Of a stretch of 64,000 nucleotides of DNA, positions 13,146-24,849 are shown in pieces. Numbering within the stretch: position 1 is the stretch's first letter; each line of letters opens with the position of its first letter. This DNA comes from Callaeas wilsoni (lineage: Eukaryota; Chordata; Aves; Passeriformes; Callaeidae). Location: assembly GCA_013398955.1 (NCBI GenBank), contig VWPU01004452.1, positions 186,001 through 250,000 of the forward strand. The letters run 5' to 3'. A program made the position numbers and the translations under genes. The notes under the pieces are model-generated. The model had not been told where the DNA came from, made no database searches, and saw only the letters and a program-made list of their open reading frames with translations.

Positions 13146-13409
13146 GAACAAAGAGGAATGGCTTTAAACGAAAGAAGGCCAGTTCAGATTAGATATCAGG
13201 AAGAAATTACGTACTGTGAGAGTGGTGAGACACTGGAACAGGTTGCCCAGAGAAGTTGTGGATGCCCCACCCCTGGAAATGATCAAGGCCAGGTTGGATG
13301 AAGCTTTGAGCAACCTGGTCTAGTGGAAGGTGTCCCTGCCCATGGCAGGGGGTTGAAACCAGATGATCTTTAAGATCCATGCCAAGCCAAATCATTCTGT
13401 GATTCTATG
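13146..13409 (+). mobile_element. CR1 LINE, 5'-truncated 3' end, sense
   Basis: AATGGCTTTAAACGAAAGAA, then GGAACAGGTTGCCCAGAG, TGGTCTAGTGGAAGGTGTCC and the terminal ATTCTGTGATTCTATGG, is the sense 3' end of a CR1 element, truncated at its 5' side. The terminal ATTCTRTG repeats are the hallmark of CR1. Together with the preceding copy it forms a large inverted repeat. Confidence 0.93.
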
Positions 13410-16400
13410 GATTATGAGATTATGCAGTTTACCTGCTTTGCTTGTTGCTAACCATCTTCAGCCCTTATTTGTGAAACAGGAAATGAAACTAGATTCAACT
13501 TTGAGCTCATTCAGTAGGCCTGTCCATTTAGGAAGAATCAAAGGTTTGGGGAGAAGGCTGTGTGTCATGTGCCCCTTTTTGGGAATCTCACAATTGTCAC
13601 CTTGAGTTTTCCTTTCCTTTCTGCTAAAGCACTCCAGTGGTATATTAGATTACAATGACTTTTTATCAAATAGTTGGTAGGTACCTGATATGAATTAAAC
13701 CCCCCATCCAAAAAAAAAAAAAATTGTAGTTAAATAATTCTGAAGGGAAAAGCATTCTCAATAGACTGAATAAAATTCTCCTCCTTTCAGGTTTCTTCAT
13801 TTTCATTCTCTGATCTCCCTGGATATGATTTAATCTCTTTTAACATTATCAATGCCTTCACAGATAGAATCTGCATTTTTTTTAATATTAAAAATAGTAA
13901 GAAAAATGTTAAAAATCCTTTTTAAGCTCTCTTCAAAAAATGATTGGCATCAGTTTTGTTTTTCTCTTTACAGGTTCACTTCAGAAGTTGCTCTCTTGCT
14001 TTAGAAAAGATAGAATTTACATTGATATGATGGTGATTACTAAAATCACTGTCTTATCTGATTTGCTTTAAATTCCATACTTCAGTACTTTCTCCCAAAA
14101 ATCCTTCCACTTTTTAGTATTCTCATACTACTAAAAATGAAGGCAGTTTCATTACAGATATTGAAAGCATGCTGGTTAAAATTCTCTTAGCAGTCAGACT
14201 TTTTATATACAATCATGCTTTCTAGAGTATTCTTTGAATTGCTCCACATTAATAACGACTTTTAAAAGGATTTTCCTGCTCTTTAATTGTCCAGTCTTAC
14301 AGTCTTTCTTTCCTTTGCCACTGACTAATTCAAAAATATGAGCTTACTTTATGTGAAATTTTTAGGTCATCATTAAGCTCTTTGTGAAAGAGATTGAGTC
14401 ATATAATGTGTTTTTACAGTGCAGCCCAGTTCTCAGTTGGTGTCATAGAATGCCACTATAATACAAATAAAAACATTAATCATTCATGTCATTAGTTGCC
14501 ACTATTACTTTCTACCTTCCTGCATTTCTAAAAATGAAAAAAGATTAAGTACAATTAGCTCATTTAGTCAGTGTGCTCTTGGCTTGTTTCTCTACTGATA
14601 ATTTGTCCAGTAAAGCTCAGCTGGATCTCTCTATTCTTTTTCAGTTGTCCTTCTATTTTCTGTCTCATATACACATGTCCCCAAAAACATTTCTATACAG
14701 GATGCTGTGGCGGTGGCAGAGAATAGAGATGAAAGTCTCCATTTTTATTTGACCTTGCATTCTTCTAGTTCCTCCCCTTTTTCTTGCAGTATAACCCTTT
14801 GTGGTTGCAGTCTGTAGTGTTTCGCATAGCTTATTCCTCTGTGTTTCATTTTCTTTGAGTTTCTGCATTCCTTCCATTGTCTGTAGCTTTCACTCCACCT
14901 AAAGTCAATACTAATCTTGGTATTGATTTAAGCATGGCCAGAATTTCAACAGAAGCTCTTCTTTTATTTGTAAGACTTTTTTTTTTAATGTAGTCCATTT
15001 AATATGCATGGTATTTTGTAGAAAAATAAAAGCACTGCCTTCCAAGAGATTTCAGTCTATTTTGACAACTCATGCCACTTGCCTGGAATCTGCAGTTTTC
15101 CTAGATGATGACACAAGGTTCAAGGCAAAGAAGTATGTTTTTTAATCACGTGGAAATCTATGCTTGGTTTTCACTTGTCTTGCTGAGTAGAGACGGGGTT
15201 AGGGCCTGATGCATCACAGAACTGAGCTGTAAATGTTCTATGGAAGTAAAGGATAAGGAAAGAGACATTAGGCAAGGAAGGAAAGGTGGAGGTTTCACCC
15301 AAAAGGATGAGTTGACTGTGCATACCATGTGGTCTGCACATCTAAAGCTGTTCAGACTGCTTAAAAGTGATTCAATAAACCTTATAAATATGAATAATCT
15401 TATGCAACTATGAGTGGTTGAAATACTTGCTCCCTTCAATGTGCACTACTCATGCTTCATGTCAAATCACTGGATTTGTCACAAATGGTGTAGTTTGTGA
15501 TGATGACAGAGATGTTATGGGGCAAGAAAAGAGTTTTGGAAGGGGCCAGACTATGTGAGAGAGAAAGATGGACACACACAGAAGGAAGGAACAAAAATAC
15601 AGAAGGAAGAAGTCATGTCAGGCAAGGGAACATAAGGTATGGCAAAAATGGAGAAGTAAATTTCACACGTAAGGTGTGTGAGGCAATTTTTTGTTTTGAT
15701 TGCCAGAAGAGACTATGGCTGTTGAAACCTCCTCATCTGCATCTTTATTCTTTTTCTTCAGCAAAAGAAGCCATATTATTCCCCAAAAAACCATAGCCCT
15801 CCTGATCTCCTAGGAACATTTTAATCTGCAAGATTCCTGCATAATTATTACTTCACTTAATGAGACCTGAGACGGCTTAGTCCCATTTATGATGTTCCTA
15901 CATCACAGAGTTCCCTCAGAGTTTTCTTTTTGGACAGACTTAGCAAAAATGGTTATTCCTGCTTTTGCTATTCTTAAATCTGAGAACTGAAAAGAAAGGT
16001 ATGCCTAACAATAAATTTAAAAAAAAAAACCCCAGCTAATTAACTGCAGTACATTGTGGATGGCTTATAATCTTGTGAAGCCGATGAAGAAAGCAGCATT
16101 CACTTCATCTTCCTTTGAGTTGGTGAGGGGCGGCTGAGGTTTTTCTAGGGTTTTTTTCTGGTTGTCAACACAAGGTCCATAAAGTCCATTCTGTAATGTA
16201 GGATGGTGGCATTGAAAGAGCAGGTACTGTACATTTGTACTTGCCCTACTGTGTTGTGCTCGTCTGATGTCAGGTTCCTGTTTGTTGAGAAATGACATGA
16301 AGGTGAAGTGGTCTTGTTGAGTCCAAGTGATTTATCACATGGCACGGCGCCAGCTCTTGCGGTTACACCAAGCTGTCAGTTTCTCTGTTGTAAATTAAAC

Positions 16401-18244
16401 CATGTTTCACAACTTAAAAGATTTTCAAAGCTTAAATTGTAGACAGATTTTCTAGCAATACCTTGCAGGCCAAACTGGGCTCTCTTTAAATAACTTGGTT
16501 TTTTGGTTTTTTTTTTATTTCAAAGTATAACAGAGAGTATTCTTCTATTTCTAGAACTATCAATTGTTGATATACATACCTCAGAAAAGTTACTGCACAG
16601 GTTTCAGTATGAATCCTGTAAATCTGGCACTTTTAGTATCCCCATAATGCTCTTTCTTTCACTATTCCCCACTGGGTTTCTTAGCTGAAGGAAGAAGAAA
16701 GGAAAACAATGGCTGCTGACACAGGGGTTTGATATTCTTACAAGACCAGGGGTTATAGTAAGCGTTGGGGTATAAGTACTTTTTTTGTTCTTTGTCTGTG
16801 TGGAAGGATCTGCTTATTGTATTAGAAAGAAGTATTTCTTCCTGCATCACTCAGGTATAGACCACTGACATTCACTCAGCCTCTTAACAACCCACACAAG
16901 GAGATTGACTAGGACCAGTCTGAGTGAGATGGAACAGAAAGAGGGACCAAGTATGAACCCAGATACACACGCTCCTGGTTTCAAATGCTGTAGGCCTAGT
17001 CAAAGGGAAATGTAGAAATAATTTAGAGAGAGGACATTCTTTCTGGTATTCAGGTAGGTGAGGCAGGGTAGATGGAAGAAGAAAACATCCTTCTTCCTCT
17101 GGTAAGTCTTGTAATTGCTCTCTGCACTGCTGAGACCTCTGCACCAGGATGAGAGCAGAAAAGGTGAGACTGCTAGTTAAAGGATGACCCCACTGACTCT
17201 GTCTGCAGGATTAAATTAAACTGAGTTAGGGCAGGCTGGTCCATACTGTTCAGCTGTTAGAAAGTTGATGCTCTGAGTCAGCTAGTATTTTCCCACAAAA
17301 TGTGGTACAGTTTAGAGTTTGATGCAGGCCAAGTAGTCTCCCAGAAAAGCATCTTTTTGGGATGAGAGAACCATTGCTGCTGCAGGGATGCTCAGCATGT
17401 TATGCCCATTGGTTTCAGGGAACAAGAATGGTCCCCTGATCTCTAGTACAGATGTAGTTTTTGGTAGAAGGACAGGTTGAGGAATGGCATCCTTGCAAGC
17501 TGACCGCCCACACAGCAAAACAATTTGGGAGATAAATCACTGCAGGTGCCATTCTCTTGGTCTGTCCAAAGAGGTGGAATTTGGGGATATAATAGTGAAG
17601 TCAGTTGGTTTTCTCCTTTATCATGATATGTCTTAACACCATGTCTTAAGGAACCTATAGATATCTGGGCAGCATGCAGACCAAATTTCTCTCATGAAGT
17701 TGCAGATAACTGTGGATTTTTAAAAGTTTTTTTAAAAACACAGCCAAATACAAAACCCCAACAAAACCAAAAACAAAGCAAAACAACTATGGCTTTTATT
17801 TGTGGCAGATGAAATATTTTGCATAGCTGTTGAAACCCGTATCTTCATTATACAAATCTATAATGGTCTTATGTATCCAGCTGTGGTATGCTTTACTTTA
17901 GGACCCATTCCTTGCATTATCTGCAGTCTTCTCCAGGGTGATATTTCCAATTCTTATGTTTTCCTCTGCTAGTCAAAGGCAATCACATCTGTTTCTCCGT
18001 CTGTGGCATGTGAATTGAGCAACAGGGAGAGACTGCAGGTTTTCAGCTCTAAAAGTGAGAAAGGCAAATTATTTTTTGAAAGTAAACAGTACCATAACCA
18101 AAAGACTGAGTGTTTGGTTCAAATTAATTAAAGTAATGTAGTTTTCATTACTCTGCAATCTGTCTACCATTTCTCTTACTAATGCTACATGTCATTTACC
18201 TATGCGCAATTTTAGCCTTGGACTTAGTGCTAAGTTCTGTTCAG

Positions 18245-18480
18245 TTCATTATCAAATGCCTTTCAGGACAGTTGCCAAAAATATTCTCTTCCCTATCCAA
18301 AACTGACCTGGAGACTCTAATTCATTCACTACAGCATCTAGCCTTGACTACTGTAATTCCTTGGTTTGCTGGGCTTGAAGCCAAATCGATTGGCAGACTG
18401 CAGCTTAGTCAGAATTCAGCAACAGGGCTTCTGACCCAAACCACGCCAACTCTATATCCTCCCTGTGCTGCGACTCTATA
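18245..18480 (+). pseudogene. Fossil non-LTR retrotransposon, C-terminal reverse-transcriptase segment (CR1/L2/Rex group)
   Basis: Conceptual translation in one frame gives SSLSKTDLETLIHS (from 18287), in another ASSLDYCNSL (from 18334), then back in the first IGRLQLSQNSATGLLT. These three blocks, in this order and spacing, match the region after the catalytic core of CR1/L2/Rex1-group LINE reverse transcriptases, whose typical form is DLE-LIHAF, SRLDYCNSLL, then RLQ-IQNSAARLLT. The frame changes at least twice and stops intervene, so it is long dead. It is unlike the young CR1 3' ends elsewhere here and represents a much older insertion or another lineage. A chance match is unlikely because three consecutive motifs agree. 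The exact family is uncertain. Confidence 0.65.
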
Positions 18481-18785
18481 TTTGAAAAGCGTGTTATACA
18501 TTTACTGTAACAGTTTCCTTTACACTGTAATTTTATGGGTGGAATTTTTCTTTTACCCTTCATGTCAACTGTCGCACTCTTACAGAATTTCTCTGTGCTA
18601 AATTGGCATATATTCTACTCTGACACTTGCAGCAATTTAGTGCAAAGCCGTTTTCATCCTGTGTCCCTAATTGGTGGAATTTGGAATAAAATTCTACATG
18701 AAATCCGATTATTTTATCTGCCAGCCAAGACTTTTGTTTTTATTTTAACACATTATTTTTCGGTTTCTATTTTATTTGTTTTTCT

Positions 18786-18832
18786 ATTATAAATGATATA
18801 TATAATAATATATATAGTATAAAATAATGTGC
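18786..18832. repeat. AT-rich low-complexity run
   Basis: Nearly uninterrupted A/T with TATATATAATAATATATATA. No other feature is visible. Confidence 0.7.
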
Positions 18833-19360
18833 CTGGCAGCTTATAATGTAATAAGCAAAGGAAAAATTGAGTACTTCATAAGTCCTGAACCCAGAGATAC
18901 ATTTCAGCCTTTGCTCAATCATGTATTTAAAACAGAATGCTTGATAAATGCAATGTAGGGTAGAAGTGTTCTCTCTACCTCTTAATCTGCAGATGAGGTT
19001 ACACTTTGGTTCTCATTGATTTCTATTTTTCTTTGGTAGTATAATTGTCAAATATCCTGTATCAAGTATTTTCTTGCCCTGGAGATATTCTAGTTTTCCA
19101 TTTAATACACTCTTCTATGCAACTTATGCAGGCATTGTTTAGGGGATTTTTGCTGGTTTTCCTAGTTTTTCTGGTTGCTTTTACATTTATACTTGATAGC
19201 AATACCTTTTCCAGGTAGCATTCTTTATGGCAGCAGAAACTGAGGCTTAAACTTTCTCTTAATATACTTACTATGAGCTGGCACCTTTAATAAAGTGTGT
19301 TGTAGTTGCATTACATTTGTTAAACAGTGGCACTTGTGTATCACTCTAGGCTTAGTTGTT

Positions 19361-19380
19361 TGGTTCTTTCTGGTTCTTTC
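19361..19380. repeat. 10-bp perfect tandem duplication
   Basis: TGGTTCTTTC occurs twice in direct succession in a T-rich context. A minor slippage product. Confidence 0.8.
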
Positions 19381-22194
19381 TAGCAGAAAAACAATTAGAT
19401 AATAATCCTTTGTCTGAAATATGCCACGTAAATTACCACCCACAGAATAAGCCATTAGGAAAGATGCAATTACTTACAACCTGTAAGTTATATTGATGGG
19501 AAAAGCAATGACATGTTATGGACCCTTCCAGAACAATGCAGGTTTTTAAATCCAAATTTAGTAAGAAAACAGCTTTGCATATGGTCAATGAAAATTTGAT
19601 ATAGCATAGAACTCACTAACAGATGTTTGACAATGAATATTTCATGTTACTTAATAATTCTACTTACCAGTCACAGTTGACATTACAGTGCATTCTGGAG
19701 TTCAAGGTGCCTTAGAGAGATAGATATGACCTGTTATATAGTTTTGGAAATTTCTTCCTGGAGATCAAAAAATAATCTGAAAACCATGGTCAGCAGTGAG
19801 ACTCAGATTATGGAGATATCAGCTCAAAATCTGGGGCCTCTCTTTGGCCAAGCTTCACCCAGACACAGACAAAAGAAGAGTTAACTGGGGAGTTTCTCAG
19901 CTAATATAAACCTCTCATGGCTTCTCCTTAGGGGTGAATCTACCATCCCTCAGGGATGAATCTGTGCTGGATCACTTACCCATACAAATTTGATCCTGAT
20001 CAGGAGTGGGTACATCATGTCTTGTCTTCCAATTTCCCAGAGCACAGGCGTTATGCCAGCTCTAGGCTTCCAGGGTCTCTATGGGAAAACAAGTGAGTCT
20101 TGGTGCAACAAGAACAAATGTGGCAGAGCAGGTTTATATCGAATTGCCATCTCATAGCATGTGAGTGCAGGATTTTGGTGCAGTACAAAAAGATGTGAAG
20201 GCACTTCCCTGCACTGTCAAACCATGGCCTTGGCTGCTCTTTAGCTCTAATGTAATGCCTGGAGACCTTTTATGTTGGAATTTGCAATGCTTCATAGCCT
20301 AGATCGCTGTGAATATTGAAATTGCTGTACATGCATTGACACTTACTTTGAATAGAGCACTGGTATGTTGGTCCTTGATACATACTAATTTAGTATTCTC
20401 CCCTACATTTTCCTTTTTATTATCCCTCGCTGCCTGTTTCATAAAGTTTCCTTAAATGCCTTGATTTTTAGCATGTTGTACTCATACTGTCCTACCTCTT
20501 AGCATTTTTTTAATTCAAAAAAGTTGGGTAAGTGAAGATCTTTTTAATATTCACTTTGTCCACTGCAGTTATACAAGAAAAGCATATGGCATCTTCATAG
20601 CTTGTGTTTCCATTGAGGAAAGTTTCTGAAATGATCAGATAATGGCTTTTGATAAATCTTAGCACCTGTTCACATAATGGAAATTAAACACTTTAAAGTT
20701 CAAATGTTTTTCGAAATTCAGATGATCTTATTAATACTTATTAGTGGAAAATGGCAAACCAGATCTTCCTCATATCTTTGTGAATCTTTTCTACTTGAAT
20801 TTCCACTTGCAAACTGAAAACAGATTGTTAATTAAGCAAAATTTTCTGAGCACCTGGGTCATCAACACAATGATAGTAATTAAATTCTAGCCTCAATTTC
20901 TATACACATAATAATATGAGTGCTTTACCATTTTCATTCTTTTGAAATTAATTGAAAAAATATACACAGCATTACTTCCTTGATACATCCACACTTCAGT
21001 CTAAGCAAGTTCTAATGGGCTGAAATTATCACATCTACCTTTAAAAGTTGAATGGATTACAAATGGGTAAGATCATCACAGTAGGTCTGAAGCACATTCT
21101 TTATTGTAAACTACCTATACATGTTCATTTTAAAAGTAAATGAACTACAATTATTTTCTATGGCTTTAGAAGGTAATTAATCATCCCTGAAAGAAAAACT
21201 TCCATTAAAAATATTGTAATCTTCTGGAATATGAAAGCAGCCTTCAAAAGTGGTATAAAACCAGAGAGCAGAAGAAATGTGCTCAAATGTGAGAGACTAA
21301 CTTTCAGTTCTAGAGGTGAAAGATACATAACTGCTTTAGTAGGTGAGCTCACCATTTTAGGAAGGGTAGGTTGCTATGTATAATAAGATTCTCTACATCT
21401 CTGACTTAAGGGAAGAAGGATAGAAGCTCTCAATCAGCAAGATGAGGGTCCAGGGCAGAGGGTGTTACAGCACTCCTGCCACCACTTTTCAGTAAGAGGA
21501 GCAAGAAGTGCTGCAAGCTGCAACTTGATAAAGAAAGGACATTGTTTCCACCCAGGAATCTAAAGAGATAGCAAAGAACTTTGTCAAAGAGTTGAAACAT
21601 TTTTCGGTTCGTCTTCATAGGTTGGCACAGCTGCTCATTCCGGAGCACAGCCAAGATTGTTTGTAGAAAATCTGTATTTATTGGTGTTTTCTTCAGTTAA
21701 TTGTGCTGGGATCAAGGCAAGTTACATCTTGGCCAAATCATTTTTAGGCAGGTCACTGTTGTGGAAGGACAATGTTGCTTGTAACTGAAGTGAAGAGAAA
21801 GAAAAGAGTGTTGAGAGGAACACTTTCTCAACTGAGATGAACAACTAGCTAAAAACTTGAGGATCTTAATCGTCCTAGACGATTGATCTAAATACTGTTG
21901 TTTGGCTTCAGAACAAATTTATTAGAGTTGAATGAGGGTAGCCCATTTCACATCTGTTCTTCATCTTATATGAAAGAAAAAAGTGTCTGTTCATGTAAGC
22001 AACCACACACAGGCCATGGAGACAGCACAGACTGATCTACCACAGGTAAGCCCTTTGATATTGAATAGAGGAGTAGCAGCAGCTGCAGCCGCAGAGTGCA
22101 GGGTTGATGTATGGTTTAGCCCTTCCCATCTGCTGACAAGGTCCCACATCAGTCAGTCACCCTTCAGAGCAGAGCCTGCCTGCCTTCCACCCTT

Positions 22195-22350
22195 CCGTTG
22201 GTACGGCCCGCTCATCTGTATGCCGCTGCCGCAGGGGAGCACGTGTCAGGTGGATGTCTTGAGGGTCGTTTCCGTAGTCACACACCTATTGCCACACACG
22301 CAAAGGCGTGTGCCAGCACAGGGAGTGGTAGCAGACGTCACGGGGAAGCA
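22195..22350. other. CpG-richer unique patch ~250 bp upstream of exon 2
   Basis: Within AT-rich intron DNA this stretch contains many CpG dinucleotides (for example TGCCGCTGCCGCAGGGG, CACGCAAAGGCG, GACGTCACGGGG). GACGTCA resembles half or more of a cAMP-response element (TGACGTCA). A 132-codon open frame crosses it but has no family resemblance and looks like a consequence of the base composition. Function unknown. Confidence 0.35.
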
Positions 22351-22595
22351 ACTGCATGCCTGGTTCTTGGTGCATAGTTAAAAGTTGTGTAGACTAAAGT
22401 TGTGGAGACAGACTTGAAGGGAGACATCTCCAACATTGATACAATGTAAGTACAAAAGACACATCATTGGATGGATATTGATGATGTTGTTTCAGTAATG
22501 ACATCATCCATAGACTCCTAGTGTCTTTGCTTTGCTTCTCTATAGTGATCACAACATAAATTGCTTGTCTTGTTTGACTTCCTTGTTCACCAAAG

Positions 22596-22702
22596 TCGAG
22601 CAGATTGTCGCCGTTTTCAACGCTTCTACCAGACAAAAAGCTTGGGACCATTTCTCGAAAGCCCAGCGAAAGAACATAGACATTTGGCGAAAGCATTCTG
22701 AG
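22596..22702 (+). CDS. ENOX1: ENOX1 exon 2 of window (107 bp)
   Basis: Acceptor TTCACCAAAG, donor GTTGGT. The leading TC joins the T left by the previous exon to make the Phe of FEQIVAVFNAS. It continues through QKAWDHFSKAQRKNIDIW and ends RKHSE on a complete codon (phase 0). It is strongly conserved in both ENOX paralogues (ENOX2 has FEQIVAVYHSASKQKAW at this place, from memory), and the NAS/TRQ residues fit ENOX1. The segment is helical and amphipathic, with no cysteine. The donor deviates from consensus at positions +3 and +4, so this is one of the two weakest splice sites seen here. Read-through would add about 20 residues before a stop near 22766. Confidence 0.97.
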
Positions 22703-23759
22703 GTTGGTGATTTTATTTTTACTTTCTGTCCATCATCTCACAGCTGGATTGACACAGAACGAGTGTGATTGTAGCTGGACATAGTGTATTTGGCAATATT
22801 TACAGCTACCATTTTAGCTGTTAATCAACTGTCCGTTTACAGTCTCGTCTGCAGTATGAATTGCTCCCATTGCTCTCATTATGGTAATAGCCATTAAATA
22901 ACATGAAGACAGGGAGCAATGTGTTTTTATTTTTTATGCAAAATTTGTGAAATCTTTAGAAAATTATGTTTACTATCTAAAATAATGAACTGAAGTAGAG
23001 AAATTAGGAACAATATTTTCAAATAAGGAATTTAGAAGTCATCATGATCTGTTTTTAAAAGAATTCTGTGGCAAAGATTCTTTTTTCGCTGTGCCATCTT
23101 ATGGTCATTGTAAGATGACATTGAGTGAAAATAAAATAAAAAAATTTTTTTCTAAATAATGACTTAAGAATATTAAGTCTGTAACTGTGACCTATTCCTT
23201 CCCATTTGCTCTATGTTTATCTTTCAAAAAATAGATACATTGCTTGTATTGATTCTAAGTGTTATGCTTGCAAAGAAACCAGTATAAATGTAATCATACA
23301 ACCACACAGAGTTAGCAATGTGGGACCATGCATGTGTGACTGTCATAAGCATGAGCAGAGGAAATGGGATTCTAACTCCCCTTGCTGTGAGTGGCAGCAA
23401 AGGAAGTGCTAGACCTCATCCTGTGTTTTGGTCATCCAGCTTTCAATTTTAATTCAGTATATACGCTATGAGCCTGTATTTTAAAAAGTAAGTACCGCTG
23501 TCTTTGTTTTCTTTCTTTCTTCTTCCTTTTTTTTCATTTTAATATGAGCAATTTACATACACTTGGTTTACCTTCATGTGGTACAGTGTGTTGATTGTTA
23601 CTATCACAGTCCTCTAAATGATTTTTCTCTGTCTCAGAATAAAAACTTTAGAAGGTAAGGTGCACTTATTTAATTATTTTGTAGTACACTTGTAAAATAA
23701 GTGTTGTACACTCAGTTTGAGAAACACTGAAGTGCTGTGATATAAATCATTTGGATAAC

Positions 23760-23906
23760 ATTTTAAGTGTCCATTAACTAATGCTAAATTACAGCTGAAT
23801 ACCAATGGCACTAAATGTAACATCCACATGAATACCAAATGAATACTTTATTATCAGTGCTATTATGGTGAATACCAAATTACTTCAATAATGGGACACT
23901 TAAAAT
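23760..23906. repeat. Old imperfect palindrome, possible MITE-like relic
   Basis: The arms ATTTTAAGTGTCC (23760-23772) and GGACACTTAAAAT (23894-23906) are perfect 13-bp inverted repeats enclosing about 120 bp. The interior also contains weaker complementary pairs and three copies of GAATACCAA. The structure resembles a decayed non-autonomous DNA transposon or another palindromic interspersed repeat. I cannot assign a family, and no target-site duplication was established. Confidence 0.45.
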
Positions 23907-24849
23907 AAAATGTTAGCATAATTTATTGGTATAAACTGTATTTTGCATTTTGTTCACAAATATTTCATATACATAGTGGATAATGCCTTTGTTCAATTGA
24001 AAGTTGGGAAGTTGGGGATTGATGTTTGTCTTATCTTTTAGAGAAATATGAAAATATGATTTGCTAGTAGATTATTTTAGTTCTATTAAGATCATCCCTT
24101 CTTAAACTAACTTTCTTTAAGGGGATGTGGTGTGTCATTCATTTGCTGGTTTCTAAATATTTAATAAACTGAAATGTGTAAGAGTTGGACTTTTCAGAAA
24201 AGTTAATTCTCTACTCATTTTTTTCAAAAATTACTGCCGTTTGTTTTTCTAATAAGAGGACAACTAAAACAATTCAAAATGATGCAAAGCATCTAGCTAA
24301 AACAATATATTTTGGAAATGCCTGTTTTTCAGATATGAAATGTGATGGAAATATACCAAATGGTATATTTGATTTAAATTGTATCTTCTAACCATGACAT
24401 TATCTGCTGATTTGTTTAATTACTTGATCACCTTCCAGTTTTTTCCTGAATTTAGAAAAGCTTTGCTAGAAACCCAAGGCAAAGAAAAGACTCATACATA
24501 GACATTCTCCATAGAAAATTATTGACTTTGCTGATAATGTAGACACTGATGCATCAAGGAGATTTGTCCACTAATGAGGGAGTAAATGTAAGCAAATGTC
24601 CGCTCACGTATGCAGTATACTTCCCCAGGAAAACGTGCAGGTGGCCTTTTCCAATAAGGAATTCAGAAATGGCTTGCCAATTTCTTCCAGAGGCGCTTCT
24701 GATTTCATTAGACACTGTTAGACAATTTAGCCTTTTAATATTTTTTTTTCAATTTGAAATTATTCCCCTGTAAAACACCCACTAATTAGGTTCCTTGCCT
24801 TTGCTGGGATTAATGGGCACAGATACATTTTCCAGAATATTTGAGATCT

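Larger units (their letters stand above)
9111..22595 (+). other. ENOX1: ENOX1 intron, 13.5 kb, phase 1
   Basis: Runs from GTAAGT at 9111 to ACCAAAG at 22595. Identified contents: a TGG-rich simple repeat (9147-9169), a purine-rich tract (9801-9861), a CA microsatellite (11772-11825), two head-to-head CR1 copies (12920-13409), a decayed LINE reverse-transcriptase fragment (18245-18480) and a short CpG-richer patch (22195-22350). Long stretches between these (9.9-11.7, 13.4-18.2 and 18.85-22.0 kb) show only AT-rich, stop-rich sequence in which I see no gene. Confidence 0.9.

Noticed and set aside
16065..16345. Two overlapping minus-strand open frames (66 and 77 codons)
   Set aside because: They are in different frames of the same DNA, have no recognisable domain, and lack splice-site or promoter support. 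Considered as a frame-shifted pseudogene but no parent family could be recognised.
21983..22381. 132-codon open frame on the + strand before exon 2
   Set aside because: It follows a locally CpG-richer composition with few stop codons. Alanine run and content show no domain, and it is not in a position expected for an ENOX1 exon.
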